DNA of 62,505 bases from NCBI GenBank assembly GCA_046705265.1, contig JBJKQL010000053.1:1-62505 (forward strand), in the 5' to 3' direction. The notes below the pieces were generated by a model. That model was given only the letters and a program-made list of their open reading frames with translations, ran no database searches and was not told the DNA's origin. The stretch is from JAJYTL01 sp046705265 (GTDB lineage Bacteria > Pseudomonadota > Alphaproteobacteria > Ferrovibrionales > Ferrovibrionaceae). This document shows, piece by piece, positions 8,651 through 16,829 of this stretch. Made by a program: the position numbers and the translations under genes. Position 1 is the first letter of the stretch. Every line of letters begins with the position of its first letter.

Positions 8651-9490
8651 CTAGCCGTGCATGGCCTCGACGGCGTATCCAAGCGTGCGCGAAACGTCGG
8701 CGGCTGCTTGCCGAACCTGCTTCGCTTTGTCCTGCAGGGCCTGAATTGAGAGCCGCCAGATGGGCCCCGAGATGCCGATGGCGCCGATTACCTGACCGGT
8801 GAAGTCGCGCACCGGCACAGCGACGCAGCGTGCTTCGGCGTCGAATTCGCCATCGTCGAAACCAATACCGTTGCGGCGCACCTCATCGACTTCTCGCTGG
8901 AGGGCGTCATGCTCGATGATCGTCTTTGGTGTATAGCGCGCAAGCTCGTGCGTCGCGAGATAGCGTTCGAGCTGCTCGGGGTCAAGCGCCGCCAGCAGCA
9001 CCTTGCCAAGTGCCGTACAATGGGCGGGACGCAAGACGCCAACCGGACCGGCGACTTGAAAAAGGCCGGTGCCGGCGGTTTTCGCCAGCACCACGATCTT
9101 GTCGCCGGAACGCACCGCGAAATGGGCGCATTCGCCGCTGGCCTCGGTAAGGCGCTCAAGCGCCGGCGTCACGAGGCGGACAAGTTCGATCTCGTCCAGC
9201 GCCCCGGCGGCAAGGGTGAAGAGCCGGCGGCCAATGCGGTAACGCTTCGAATCCCGCATCTGCTCGACATAGCCAAGAGAGACCATCGTCTTGACCAGAT
9301 GGAAGGTGGTGCTGTTGTGCAGCCCAATCCGCTTCGAGAGTTCCGCCAGATTCACGCCCTCGCGATGTCGCACGACTTCCTCGAGAATCGCGAAGGCCCG
9401 CTCGATCGATTGAATGCCGCCGCGCTCTCGGCTTCCTTCGCCGCCCGGCTCACTTGCCGACAGCCTGTCGTCCTGCACCATCTTATCCAT
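8651..9490 (-). CDS. IclR-family transcriptional regulator
   Basis: The 279-residue protein has an N-terminal winged helix (about 25-90: SIERAFAILEEV, LAELSKRIGLHNSTTFHLVKTM) and a C-terminal effector-binding GAF-like domain (about 100-270: CTALGKVLLAAL, GIGFDDGEFDAEARCVAVPV, GAIGISGP). IclR proteins control catabolic operons in response to small organic acids. The frame is open about 90 codons further upstream, but that stretch has no family similarity; the ATG at 9490 (MDKMVQDD) is preferred, with another ATG at 9481. It is divergent from the FAD dehydrogenase genes at 10.4-13.4 kb and is their likely regulator. Confidence 0.88.
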   Translation of the reverse strand: MDKMVQDDRLSASEPGGEGSRERGGIQSIERAFAILEEVVRHREGVNLAELSKRIGLHNSTTFHLVKTMVSLGYVEQMRDSKRYRIGRRLFTLAAGALDEIELVRLVTPALERLTEASGECAHFAVRSGDKIVVLAKTAGTGLFQVAGPVGVLRPAHCTALGKVLLAALDPEQLERYLATHELARYTPKTIIEHDALQREVDEVRRNGIGFDDGEFDAEARCVAVPVRDFTGQVIGAIGISGPIWRLSIQALQDKAKQVRQAAADVSRTLGYAVEAMHG

Positions 9491-10399
9491 CGTCACTGCT
9501 GCTACCGTTCGACGGCTTGGCCTCGTGTGCCGATACGAGGCCGGCGCGTCCAGCATACCACAATGGCGACCGTTCCTTTTTGGTCCATAAACCGCCGTCG
9601 CTAGATCTAGACCTCCGATGGTGCGGTCAACCGCATTAGATCCAGCGAGGCCCGATCCCGCCCCCAGACCACGCGTTTCCAGAAACCGGCACATCGATAT
9701 CCGATAATAAAAAAAGCAAATTTGCAATGTCGCATTATAGACGATAGGCTCGCGACGCAGCAATTGCCAGTCGCCCGCAAGAATCTAAATCCGCTTGCCA
9801 TTACGCCATGCGACGCAGTCTTTCTTCTTTAAAGTTAGAGGATTTGAATATTATGAATTCTGATACGAAATTATAGAATGTTCAAAGCTGTGGGCAAGTC
9901 GAAACCGCGATAAATTTAGGTCCCCCCCTGAAAGAGAACGTTCTGAAATGATTGCCAGCTCCGCCGTCAACAGCGCCTCCCGCTTCCCGCGCCATCCGGT
10001 GGGCGTCAACCTCCTGGTCACATGGCCGAGCATCATGACGACTTCCTAACGCCGCCGTTTTCTCGCCCTCTCCGGTCGGTGGTGCCGGATGCCTTCGCGC
10101 GGCCTGCCGGCAGTCGGGCTACAGCGCGGCAAAGACCTGCCGCATTTCGTCTATCGCTTGAACTTGGCACGCAAAGTCTGTCGACACGACGCAATCGTTT
10201 GCAGCATCATTCCCTTCGCAGAGATGTCGCCGATGCTGCTGGAAAGCTGTTATAGGGCACCATCCATGAGCGAAGTCATCGGTGGCAGGTCCGACAAGGA
10301 TATTGCAGAAAGCGCAGCAGCGCCGACCAAGATCGGTTTCGCCCGCGCCGTTGTGGCCCCTCGATAGGTAATTGAAGTCCAGACGAGGTATCAACAACC
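9491..10399. other. 909-bp intergenic region with palindromes, no gene recognised
   Basis: This long gap separates the divergent iclR and tcuA-like genes. Open frames in it (for example plus 10089-10367 and the minus frame over 10119-10463) show no recognisable protein family. The stretch 9690-9930 is AT-rich against its surroundings, as expected of promoters. Palindromes seen are CTAGATCTAG (9601-9610), TGCGGTCAACCGCA (9622-9635), GCAAATTTGC (9716-9725) and AGAACGTTCT (9935-9944). A decayed gene in 10000-10390 cannot be excluded. Confidence 0.5.
9622..9635. promoter_or_regulatory. Candidate IclR-type operator palindrome
   Basis: TGCGGT-CA-ACCGCA is a 6+6 perfect inverted repeat 132 bases upstream of the chosen iclR start, on the side facing the divergent FAD dehydrogenase operon. 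IclR regulators bind short palindromes near their own gene. Assignment rests on position and symmetry only. Confidence 0.35.
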
Positions 10400-11896
10400 A
10401 TGTTGCCGAAAGCAGTTGACGTGATCGTGGTGGGAGGTGGCAACGCGGCGTTCTGCGCCGCACTGGCAGCCGCAGAAAACAACGTATCGGTGCTGGTTCT
10501 GGAACGTGCGCCGGAAGCGGAATCCGGTGGCAACAGCCGCTTTACTGCAGGCGCAATGCGTTGCGTCTATGACGGCCTCGATGACCTTCTTGCGCTAATA
10601 CCGGATCTCTCGCCGGAAATGACGGCGATCACCGACTTCGGCCGTTATACGGAAGAGAATTTCTTCGACGACATGGCGCGAGTGACCGAATACCGCACTG
10701 ACCCCGATCTGTGTGAGCTGCTGGTGAAGAAGAGCCGGGAAACCATGCGCTGGATGCGATTGAAAGGCGTGCGTTTCGCCCCGATCTATGGCCGCCAGGC
10801 CTTCAAGGTGGAAGGCAAGTTCAAGTTCTGGGGTGGCCTCACGGTTGAAGCCGTGGGCGGCGGGCCGGGCCTCGTCGAGGCGCTGACGGAAGCCGCCAAA
10901 CGAAATAGAATCGCGATTGCCTACCGCGCCCGCGCTTTGAATTTGATTTCGGATGACGAGGGCGTGACCGGCGCACGCATCCGCTACGAAGGCCGCACTC
11001 ACGACGTCGCCTGCAAAGCAGTGGTTCTCGCCGCTGGCGGCTTTCAAGCCAATACCGAATGGCGCACGCGCTATCTCGGCCCGGGGTGGGATTTGGCCAA
11101 GGTGCGCGGCACCAGCTACAACACCGGCGATGGCATTCGCATGGCACTCGAGGCCGGCGCCATGCCGCATGGCAACTGGTCCGGCTGCCACGCCGTCGGC
11201 TGGGACCGCAACGCGCCCGCCTTCGGCGATCTCGCGGTCGGTGACGGCTTTCAGAAGCACAGTTACCCTTTTAGTATCATGTTGAACGCAAATGGGGAGC
11301 GATTCGTTGACGAAGGTGCCGACTTCCGCAACTACACTTATGCCAAATACGGCCGTGTCGTGCTGGGTCAGCCGAGCCAGTTCGCATGGCAAGTGTTCGA
11401 TCGCAAGGTGCTCCACCTCCTGCGCGACGAATACCGCATCCGCCAAGTCACCAAGAGACAAGCCAGCACGCTGGAAGAGCTCGTACAGAAGCTCGACGAC
11501 GTAAACCCTGAGCGCGCGCTTGAGACCATCAAGGCCTATAACGCCGCAGTCATGACGGATGTTCCCTTCAATCCCAACATCAAGGACGGTCGCGGCACGA
11601 GGGGCCTTGCGATCCCGAAGTCGAACTGGGCCAATACCATCGACGAGGCACCGTTCGAGGCCTACGCGGTAACTTGCGGTATCACTTTTACCTTCGGCGG
11701 CGTCCGGATCAATCGCAGCGCCCAGGTCATCGACACGGAAGGCGAGCCCATCCGCGGGCTTTATGCCGCGGGCGAGATGGTCGGCGGTATTTTTTACTTT
11801 AACTATCCGGGCGGCACCGGCCTGATGTCGGGCGCAGTGTTCGGCAAGATCGCCGGTGCGAGCGCCGGCCAGATCGCAGCCGGAAGTAACCGCTAG
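10400..11896 (+). CDS. tcuA: TcuA-like FAD-dependent tricarballylate dehydrogenase / fumarate reductase-family flavoprotein
   Basis: The 498-residue protein has an FAD-binding Rossmann start (VIVVGGGNAAFCAALAAAE), SGGNSRFTAGAMRCVYDG and a C-terminal GLYAAGEMVGGIFYFNYPGGTGLMSGAVFG, which resemble TcuA, the tricarballylate dehydrogenase that oxidises tricarballylate to cis-aconitate. The fold is shared with fumarate reductase and ketosteroid dehydrogenase flavoproteins, so a different carboxylic acid substrate is possible. TcuA normally works with TcuB, which reoxidises the flavin, and TcuC, a transporter; neither is visible here. A second flavoprotein gene follows 13 bases later and an IclR gene is divergent. 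Confidence 0.8.
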   Translation: MLPKAVDVIVVGGGNAAFCAALAAAENNVSVLVLERAPEAESGGNSRFTAGAMRCVYDGLDDLLALIPDLSPEMTAITDFGRYTEENFFDDMARVTEYRTDPDLCELLVKKSRETMRWMRLKGVRFAPIYGRQAFKVEGKFKFWGGLTVEAVGGGPGLVEALTEAAKRNRIAIAYRARALNLISDDEGVTGARIRYEGRTHDVACKAVVLAAGGFQANTEWRTRYLGPGWDLAKVRGTSYNTGDGIRMALEAGAMPHGNWSGCHAVGWDRNAPAFGDLAVGDGFQKHSYPFSIMLNANGERFVDEGADFRNYTYAKYGRVVLGQPSQFAWQVFDRKVLHLLRDEYRIRQVTKRQASTLEELVQKLDDVNPERALETIKAYNAAVMTDVPFNPNIKDGRGTRGLAIPKSNWANTIDEAPFEAYAVTCGITFTFGGVRINRSAQVIDTEGEPIRGLYAAGEMVGGIFYFNYPGGTGLMSGAVFGKIAGASAGQIAAGSNR

Positions 11897-11909
11897 CACA
11901 TCGCCGACA

Positions 11910-13445
11910 ATGGCGCGTGGCCCCTTAGACACAAGCTACGACGTCATCGTGGTCGGCGGTGGTGGCGCAGGCCTCGCCGCCGCGATCGAGGCCCGCACGG
12001 CGGGAAAAAGAGTCGTCCTCTTGGAGAAGAACGCAGCGCTTGGCGGCTCCACTGCCTGGTCAATCGGCTCCATCACGGCGACGGGGACGCCGCACCAGAG
12101 AAAGCACGGCATCGAAGACAATCCGCGCGACCATTGGACCGACATGACGCTCTTTGCCGAAGGGCCGCTTGCCGCGCGCGACAACGACGAGCTTCGCCGC
12201 ATTCTCTGCAATGAAGTACCAGACGCCTTCCGCTGGCTAATGACGCTCGGCGTCCGTTTCTATGGACCGATGCCGGAGCCACCGCACCGCAAACCACGCA
12301 TGCATAACGTGCTGCCAAATTCCCGCTCCTATATCTATCATCTCGAACGCCACGCCCGCCGCATCGGCGTCGATATCCGGACAAATAGCCGGGTCAGCGA
12401 TCTTGTCACTGACAGCGCCCGCGTGGTCGGCGTCGTCAGTATCGACGCACAGGGCTTCAGCCGACGCTTCGACTCTCGCGGTGGCGTGATTCTGGCCGCC
12501 GGAGATTTCACCAATGGCGCCGACCTCAAGACCCATTACATGGGTCCGCGGGAGGCCAAAGTCGAGGCGGTCAACGCGACTGCGACAGGGGATGGACAGA
12601 AACTCGCTCTCAAGCTCGGCGCTCGTATTCTGAACGGCGACCTCGCCCTCGGGCCCGAGATCCGGTTCATCCCACCTGCACGCGCCACCTTGGTTCACCG
12701 GCTGCCACCCTGGCAATTTCTCGCCAATTTCATGCACTGGGCGCTCGACCACCTGCCGCAGGCAATCCTCAGGCCCTTCATGATGGCCTTTCTCACCACC
12801 GCGCTGGCGCCCGCGCCGAGCCTCTTCGAACACGGTGCCCTTCTCGTCAATAAGGCCGGTCGGCGTTTTTGCGACGAACGGCGTCAGCCGGCCTATGCGC
12901 TGGCGGACCAACCTGACAAGATTGGCTATATCCTGATTGACCAGCGCATCGCCCGGCTCTTCAGCGCGTGGCCGCATTTCGTCTCGACCGCGCCCGGCGT
13001 CGCTTACGCTTATATATCCGATTACCGGCGAAATCGCCGCGACATCTATAAGACCGCGCCGACGCTCGCGGCGCTCGGGCAAGCGTTCGGAATCGATGGC
13101 ACGAGGCTTGAAACTACCGTCGGCGAACGCAACACCGGCCTCGCCAAAAGCGGCGCCAACATTACTGGCAGGCTCCTGCCGCTAAACGATCCGCCGTTCG
13201 TCGCGCTCGGACCGGTGCGCGCCGTCTTCGTTCATAACGAAGGTGGCTTGGCGGTCGATGATCGGCATCGGGTCCTGGACGGGGCAGACAAGCCGATCCT
13301 CGGCCTCTATGCCGCAGGGTCGACCGGGCAAGGCGGGCTGTTGCTGAAGGGCCACGGCCATCATCTCGCCTGGGCCTTCGTTTCGGGACGCCGCGCGGGC
13401 CGCATTGCCGCTGAGACGGTGCAGAACGGAGCCACAGTTGCTTAG
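11910..13445 (+). CDS. FAD-dependent oxidoreductase (FAD_binding_2 / flavocytochrome c-like)
   Basis: The 511-residue flavoprotein begins YDVIVVGGGGAGLAAAIEA with LLEKNAALGGSTAWSIGS, and ends with GLYAAGSTGQGGLLLKGHGHHLAWAFVSGRRAGRIAA, typical of the fumarate reductase/3-ketosteroid dehydrogenase superfamily. It is not closely similar to the preceding TcuA-like protein, so it is not a recent duplicate. There is no heme-binding CxxCH and no signal peptide. The substrate is unknown. The start at 11910 gives a standard Rossmann N-terminus; the frame is open 18 codons upstream but overlaps the previous gene. Its TAG stop interlocks with the TAA stop of the opposing epimerase gene (TTAG, 13442-13445). 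Confidence 0.82.
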   Translation: MARGPLDTSYDVIVVGGGGAGLAAAIEARTAGKRVVLLEKNAALGGSTAWSIGSITATGTPHQRKHGIEDNPRDHWTDMTLFAEGPLAARDNDELRRILCNEVPDAFRWLMTLGVRFYGPMPEPPHRKPRMHNVLPNSRSYIYHLERHARRIGVDIRTNSRVSDLVTDSARVVGVVSIDAQGFSRRFDSRGGVILAAGDFTNGADLKTHYMGPREAKVEAVNATATGDGQKLALKLGARILNGDLALGPEIRFIPPARATLVHRLPPWQFLANFMHWALDHLPQAILRPFMMAFLTTALAPAPSLFEHGALLVNKAGRRFCDERRQPAYALADQPDKIGYILIDQRIARLFSAWPHFVSTAPGVAYAYISDYRRNRRDIYKTAPTLAALGQAFGIDGTRLETTVGERNTGLAKSGANITGRLLPLNDPPFVALGPVRAVFVHNEGGLAVDDRHRVLDGADKPILGLYAAGSTGQGGLLLKGHGHHLAWAFVSGRRAGRIAAETVQNGATVA

Positions 13446-14404
13446 GATTTGACCCTTCCGCCAAACGCCCGTCGCGTCGCGTCGAGATTGGCCGCGATCC
13501 CCGCCCGGATGTCGTATTTTGGCGCATAACCGAGTTCGGAACGCGCGCGCGTGATGTCGAGTGCGCCTTTTTTCACCGTCGCGATGCCTTGGCCGAAATT
13601 ATACGATCCGGGGCCAACCGAAAGATCGGCATCCGGCACCAGTTCTTTCACGATCTCAACGATGTCACGCAAGGATGGCGCCGTGCCGGTTGCGATGTGA
13701 TAGGCATCAAAGCGATGGCATGCTTTATCGAGCGCCGCCAGCACCCCCGCCACTAAGTCCTCGATATAGACTTGATCGACGCTGAAATCACCGCCTGTCG
13801 CCATATGTAGCGACTCCCCCTTGAGCGCTGCGTCGATGAAGGTCTTAGGAATGCGCAGACGCGGCAGCCCGGGACCATAGACCCACGAGGTGCGAAGATG
13901 AATGCACTCGAGGCCGTGGAGGCGCGCGTAGTCACGCGCGAGCTGCTCGACCGCAAACTTTGAAATGCCGTACGGCATCACAGGGCGGCAGGGGTGATCT
14001 TCGGTGATCAGCGCGCCTTCAAAATCGCCATAGATCTCTTCCGAGCTCATATCGACGAATCGCTTCAAGCCGAGAAGATGCATCGCCTCGAGCACATTCA
14101 GCGCACCGCCGATGTTGACCCGCATGGTGGCGAAAGGTGCCGCCACCGAATTGACGACACCGACAATCGCCGCAAGATGAACCACCGCGTCGGGTTCAAC
14201 CTCGCGCAACACCTCGACCACATGCTGCCATTCGGTGATTTCGCCGGAAACGACCCGGAGATTGGAGAAGCGCGCCGCCGCTGCCTGCAGGGCCGGCCCC
14301 GGCGCAACGTCGAAGCCAGTCACCTGATCGCCACGTGCGGCCAGGGCCTCGACCACCGCGCTGCCGAGAAAGCCACCCGCCCCGGTCACAACGATGCGCG
14401 TCAT
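13442..14404 (-). CDS. NAD-dependent epimerase/dehydratase (extended SDR)
   Basis: The 320-residue extended short-chain dehydrogenase has an NAD-binding VVTGAGGFLGSAVVEAL and a catalytic YGISK (Y145, K149) with SSEEIYG upstream as in UDP-glucose-4-epimerase-like proteins. Such enzymes act on nucleotide sugars or on sugar lactones and acids; which applies is not decidable from sequence. It lies 63 bases downstream of the acetolactate-synthase-like gene on the same strand and probably forms a two-gene operon with it, which suggests a shared small-molecule substrate pathway rather than surface polysaccharide synthesis. Confidence 0.82.
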   Translation of the reverse strand: MTRIVVTGAGGFLGSAVVEALAARGDQVTGFDVAPGPALQAAAARFSNLRVVSGEITEWQHVVEVLREVEPDAVVHLAAIVGVVNSVAAPFATMRVNIGGALNVLEAMHLLGLKRFVDMSSEEIYGDFEGALITEDHPCRPVMPYGISKFAVEQLARDYARLHGLECIHLRTSWVYGPGLPRLRIPKTFIDAALKGESLHMATGGDFSVDQVYIEDLVAGVLAALDKACHRFDAYHIATGTAPSLRDIVEIVKELVPDADLSVGPGSYNFGQGIATVKKGALDITRARSELGYAPKYDIRAGIAANLDATRRAFGGRVKS

Positions 14405-14467
14405 ATCCCGTCTTTGCCTTAGCCTCCTATCAACGGCCCGGCCGCCGCTCAGGCTGCATGATTGGCC

Positions 14468-16252
14468 TCAAGACCTGCGGACCACCTTCTTGCCGAACAC
14501 CGGCTCCTTGGCAGGAAGCGGCGGAAGCGTCCAGGTCCCGGTCGCCGGTGGGCGCACATTGGCGTCAACGTGAACGTCAAGCAGGCACGGCTTGTCCAAC
14601 CTGATCGCGTGCTCAAGCGCGCCGGCAAAATCCTCCGACCTCTTAACTGTGATACCCTCGACGCCAGCGGCACGCGCCCAAGCGGCGAAGTCCGGGTTAT
14701 AAGGAGTCTGGTTCGGCCCCTCATAAAACGCCGTACCGATCTCATGACCTTGGAACAGCCCATATTGCAGATCGCGGATGGCAGCCCAGGAAAAATTGTT
14801 CCACACCACCCAGACGGCCGGGATACTGTATTCGACAGCAGTGCAGAGAACATGTGGCACCATGCTGAAACCGCCATCGCCACAGATCGAGACGCAGGGC
14901 TTGTCGGGCGCCGCGAGCTTGGCGCCGAGGATACCAGCGGGTCCGAACCCCATGCCGGAGAAGCCCCAGGTGTTAAGCATTGTCTGCGGCTTCCGTGCCT
15001 GCCAGAACTGCATGTACCAATTGTGATGCACACCGGAATCGAGCGAGATGATGGCATCGTCGGGGAGCACCGTCCGGCAATCCGCTACCACGCGCTCGGG
15101 CCGCAAGGGCGACGTGTGGAGGTTGAAATTTGGCCGCGTATGGGCATCCCATTCGGCGCGCCATACCGCGATTTCTTCGCGCCAGGGCTTGGTTCGCCCG
15201 TTGTCCTTCGCGTTGCGCGTCTCGAGCTCCGCCAGGAGCTGTCGAAGAAACGTGCGTGCGTCGGCGAGGATGGCAAGATCAGGCGGATAATTGCGGCCAA
15301 GCTCGGCATGATCGATGTCAACATGCACAAGTTTGGTAACCGGAAAGTTCCACGAGTAGCCGGGTAGCCAGGACGAGGACGACCGATCATCGAAGCGGGC
15401 ACCGATGGCAAGAACCAGATCCGCGTAGCGCCCCGCTTGGTTGGCCGGATAGGCACCGTTCCGACCGATGAAACCGAGCGAGAGCGGGTCGTTCATGTCG
15501 AGACAACCCATGCCATTCGGCGAGCTCAGCACCGGAATGCCGAGGCGGCGGGCAAATGCAGTGAGTTCTGCGCTTGCCTCCGCCAGTGTGACGCCGTGGC
15601 CGATGAACAGGACCGGCCGTTCGGCCGCGAGCAACATGTCGACGGTACGGGCCACGTCTTCCGGTGCCGCGCCCGACCGGCGCTGGTTGGGTCCGTTCCG
15701 GGAGCTTTCGAGGCTTACGTCGTCCTCTTCCTGGAACAGGTTGAAGGGGACGTCGAGATTGACCGGCCCCGGCCGGCCGCTTGTCATGGTCTCCATGGCT
15801 TGGCGCAACGCCAAGGGCAGCATGTCGACCCGCGTGGGTTGGAAGCTTCGCTTCACCACCGGCCGGATGACGTTGGGGAAATCGGCTTGATTGTGCCGGT
15901 TCAGTTCTTGAAACGGGCCGCGGTTGAACTGCGAGGTCGGCACATTCCCCGTAATGGCGAGGAGGGCCGAGGAGTCGGTTTGCGCGACGGCAAGTGCCAT
16001 CACGAGATTGGACGAGCCCGGGCCGCAAGACGTCAGCGTCGCGACGGGCCTGTGCTTGACCCGAAAATAGGCGTCCGCCATGTGGCCTGCCACCTGCTCG
16101 TGGCGCGGCGAAACCAACTTGATCTTCTCGCGGACATTATAGAGGGCGTCGAGGAGCCCGACATTGCCGTGGCCACAAAGGCCGAAAACATAGGGAATCT
16201 TCTCTTGGATCAAAAACTCGGCGATGAGTTCTCCGCCTTTCATTTTCGGCAT
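14468..16252 (-). CDS. Acetolactate synthase-like thiamine diphosphate enzyme
   Basis: The 594-residue protein has the three-domain layout of the acetolactate synthase/benzoylformate decarboxylase superfamily. The catalytic glutamate is E52 in SPRHEQVAGHMADAY. The ThDP motif GDG is in SICGDGGFSMVPHVL with the following WNNFSW. CGPGSSNLVMALAVAQ and GRPGPVNLDVPFNLF are family-typical. It need not be the biosynthetic enzyme: no IlvN small subunit is nearby, and relatives include glyoxylate carboligase, sulfoacetaldehyde acetyltransferase and oxalyl-CoA decarboxylase. The start at 16252 has AGAAGGAGGT about 11 bases upstream; the frame continues 53 codons further without family similarity. Confidence 0.85.
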   Translation of the reverse strand: MPKMKGGELIAEFLIQEKIPYVFGLCGHGNVGLLDALYNVREKIKLVSPRHEQVAGHMADAYFRVKHRPVATLTSCGPGSSNLVMALAVAQTDSSALLAITGNVPTSQFNRGPFQELNRHNQADFPNVIRPVVKRSFQPTRVDMLPLALRQAMETMTSGRPGPVNLDVPFNLFQEEDDVSLESSRNGPNQRRSGAAPEDVARTVDMLLAAERPVLFIGHGVTLAEASAELTAFARRLGIPVLSSPNGMGCLDMNDPLSLGFIGRNGAYPANQAGRYADLVLAIGARFDDRSSSSWLPGYSWNFPVTKLVHVDIDHAELGRNYPPDLAILADARTFLRQLLAELETRNAKDNGRTKPWREEIAVWRAEWDAHTRPNFNLHTSPLRPERVVADCRTVLPDDAIISLDSGVHHNWYMQFWQARKPQTMLNTWGFSGMGFGPAGILGAKLAAPDKPCVSICGDGGFSMVPHVLCTAVEYSIPAVWVVWNNFSWAAIRDLQYGLFQGHEIGTAFYEGPNQTPYNPDFAAWARAAGVEGITVKRSEDFAGALEHAIRLDKPCLLDVHVDANVRPPATGTWTLPPLPAKEPVFGKKVVRRS

Positions 16253-16829
16253 TGCTGACTTTAACCTCCTTCTGGCATCGCCTACCGGAACCAGCGCCCG
16301 CGCGCACCAATCATGAAGAGCAACAGGCCATTTCCTCGATGACCTTATCAATGGCTGCGCGGTACCAGCGCAATCCCCCGCCGACAACCAGCGCCTCCAT
16401 CTGCTCGTCACCCCTCAATACATTTCGTATCATCGTATAAAGATCGACAATATAATATTTTCTCTTCGCAATGTCACCGGCGTCTCACGTTGCCCCACAC
16501 GATCTATTTTTCTGTAAAATCCGTATTGAAAACAATGAAATAAAGGCCAGGGCCGGCAGCATCTCATGACCCGCTCTGTGGTTCACGGGTTCGAGAAGGC
16601 ACCCGTCCAAAGCCTTACAAATTATAAATTATAGTGAAATTTGATTTCGTTATATGGCGCTTACAAGTGCAGCGGCGAACGCGCGGTCCCCTACCCCTTA
16701 TGCCGCCCGTGTGCGCGGCCGTCGGTCCTGCCAGCACAGCGGCAATGGTGCCACCGGTACGGTCGCACTCATCCGCCGCCCGGAGTGCTCACAAAACCAA
16801 GTCGCCATGTTCGGGCGACGGCCGGCCGT
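16253..16829. other. 577-bp intergenic region, AT-rich centre
   Basis: This gap holds the strong ribosome site of the acetolactate-synthase-like gene at its left end and the 3' side of the ClC gene at its right. Bases 16425-16670 are distinctly AT-rich and contain an AATAT-A-ATATT inverted repeat (16449-16459) and A/T runs, consistent with a promoter for the leftward operon. No open frame in it resembles a protein. A GGGTTCGAGAAGG stretch near 16588 resembles a tRNA T-arm but no cloverleaf can be formed around it. Confidence 0.45.

Noticed and set aside
10595..11932. 445-codon minus-strand open frame opposite the TcuA-like gene
   Set aside because: It mirrors the FAD dehydrogenase coding sequence and has no motifs of its own.
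14468..16252. Biosynthetic acetolactate synthase (ilvB) together with ilvD at 4.2 kb
   Set aside because: No ilvN small subunit, 8 kb apart, different strand, and the family contains many non-biosynthetic enzymes; a specific name is not justified.
16575..16605. Possible tRNA because of GGGTTCGAGAAGG
   Set aside because: No acceptor or anticodon stems can be drawn around the T-arm-like stretch.
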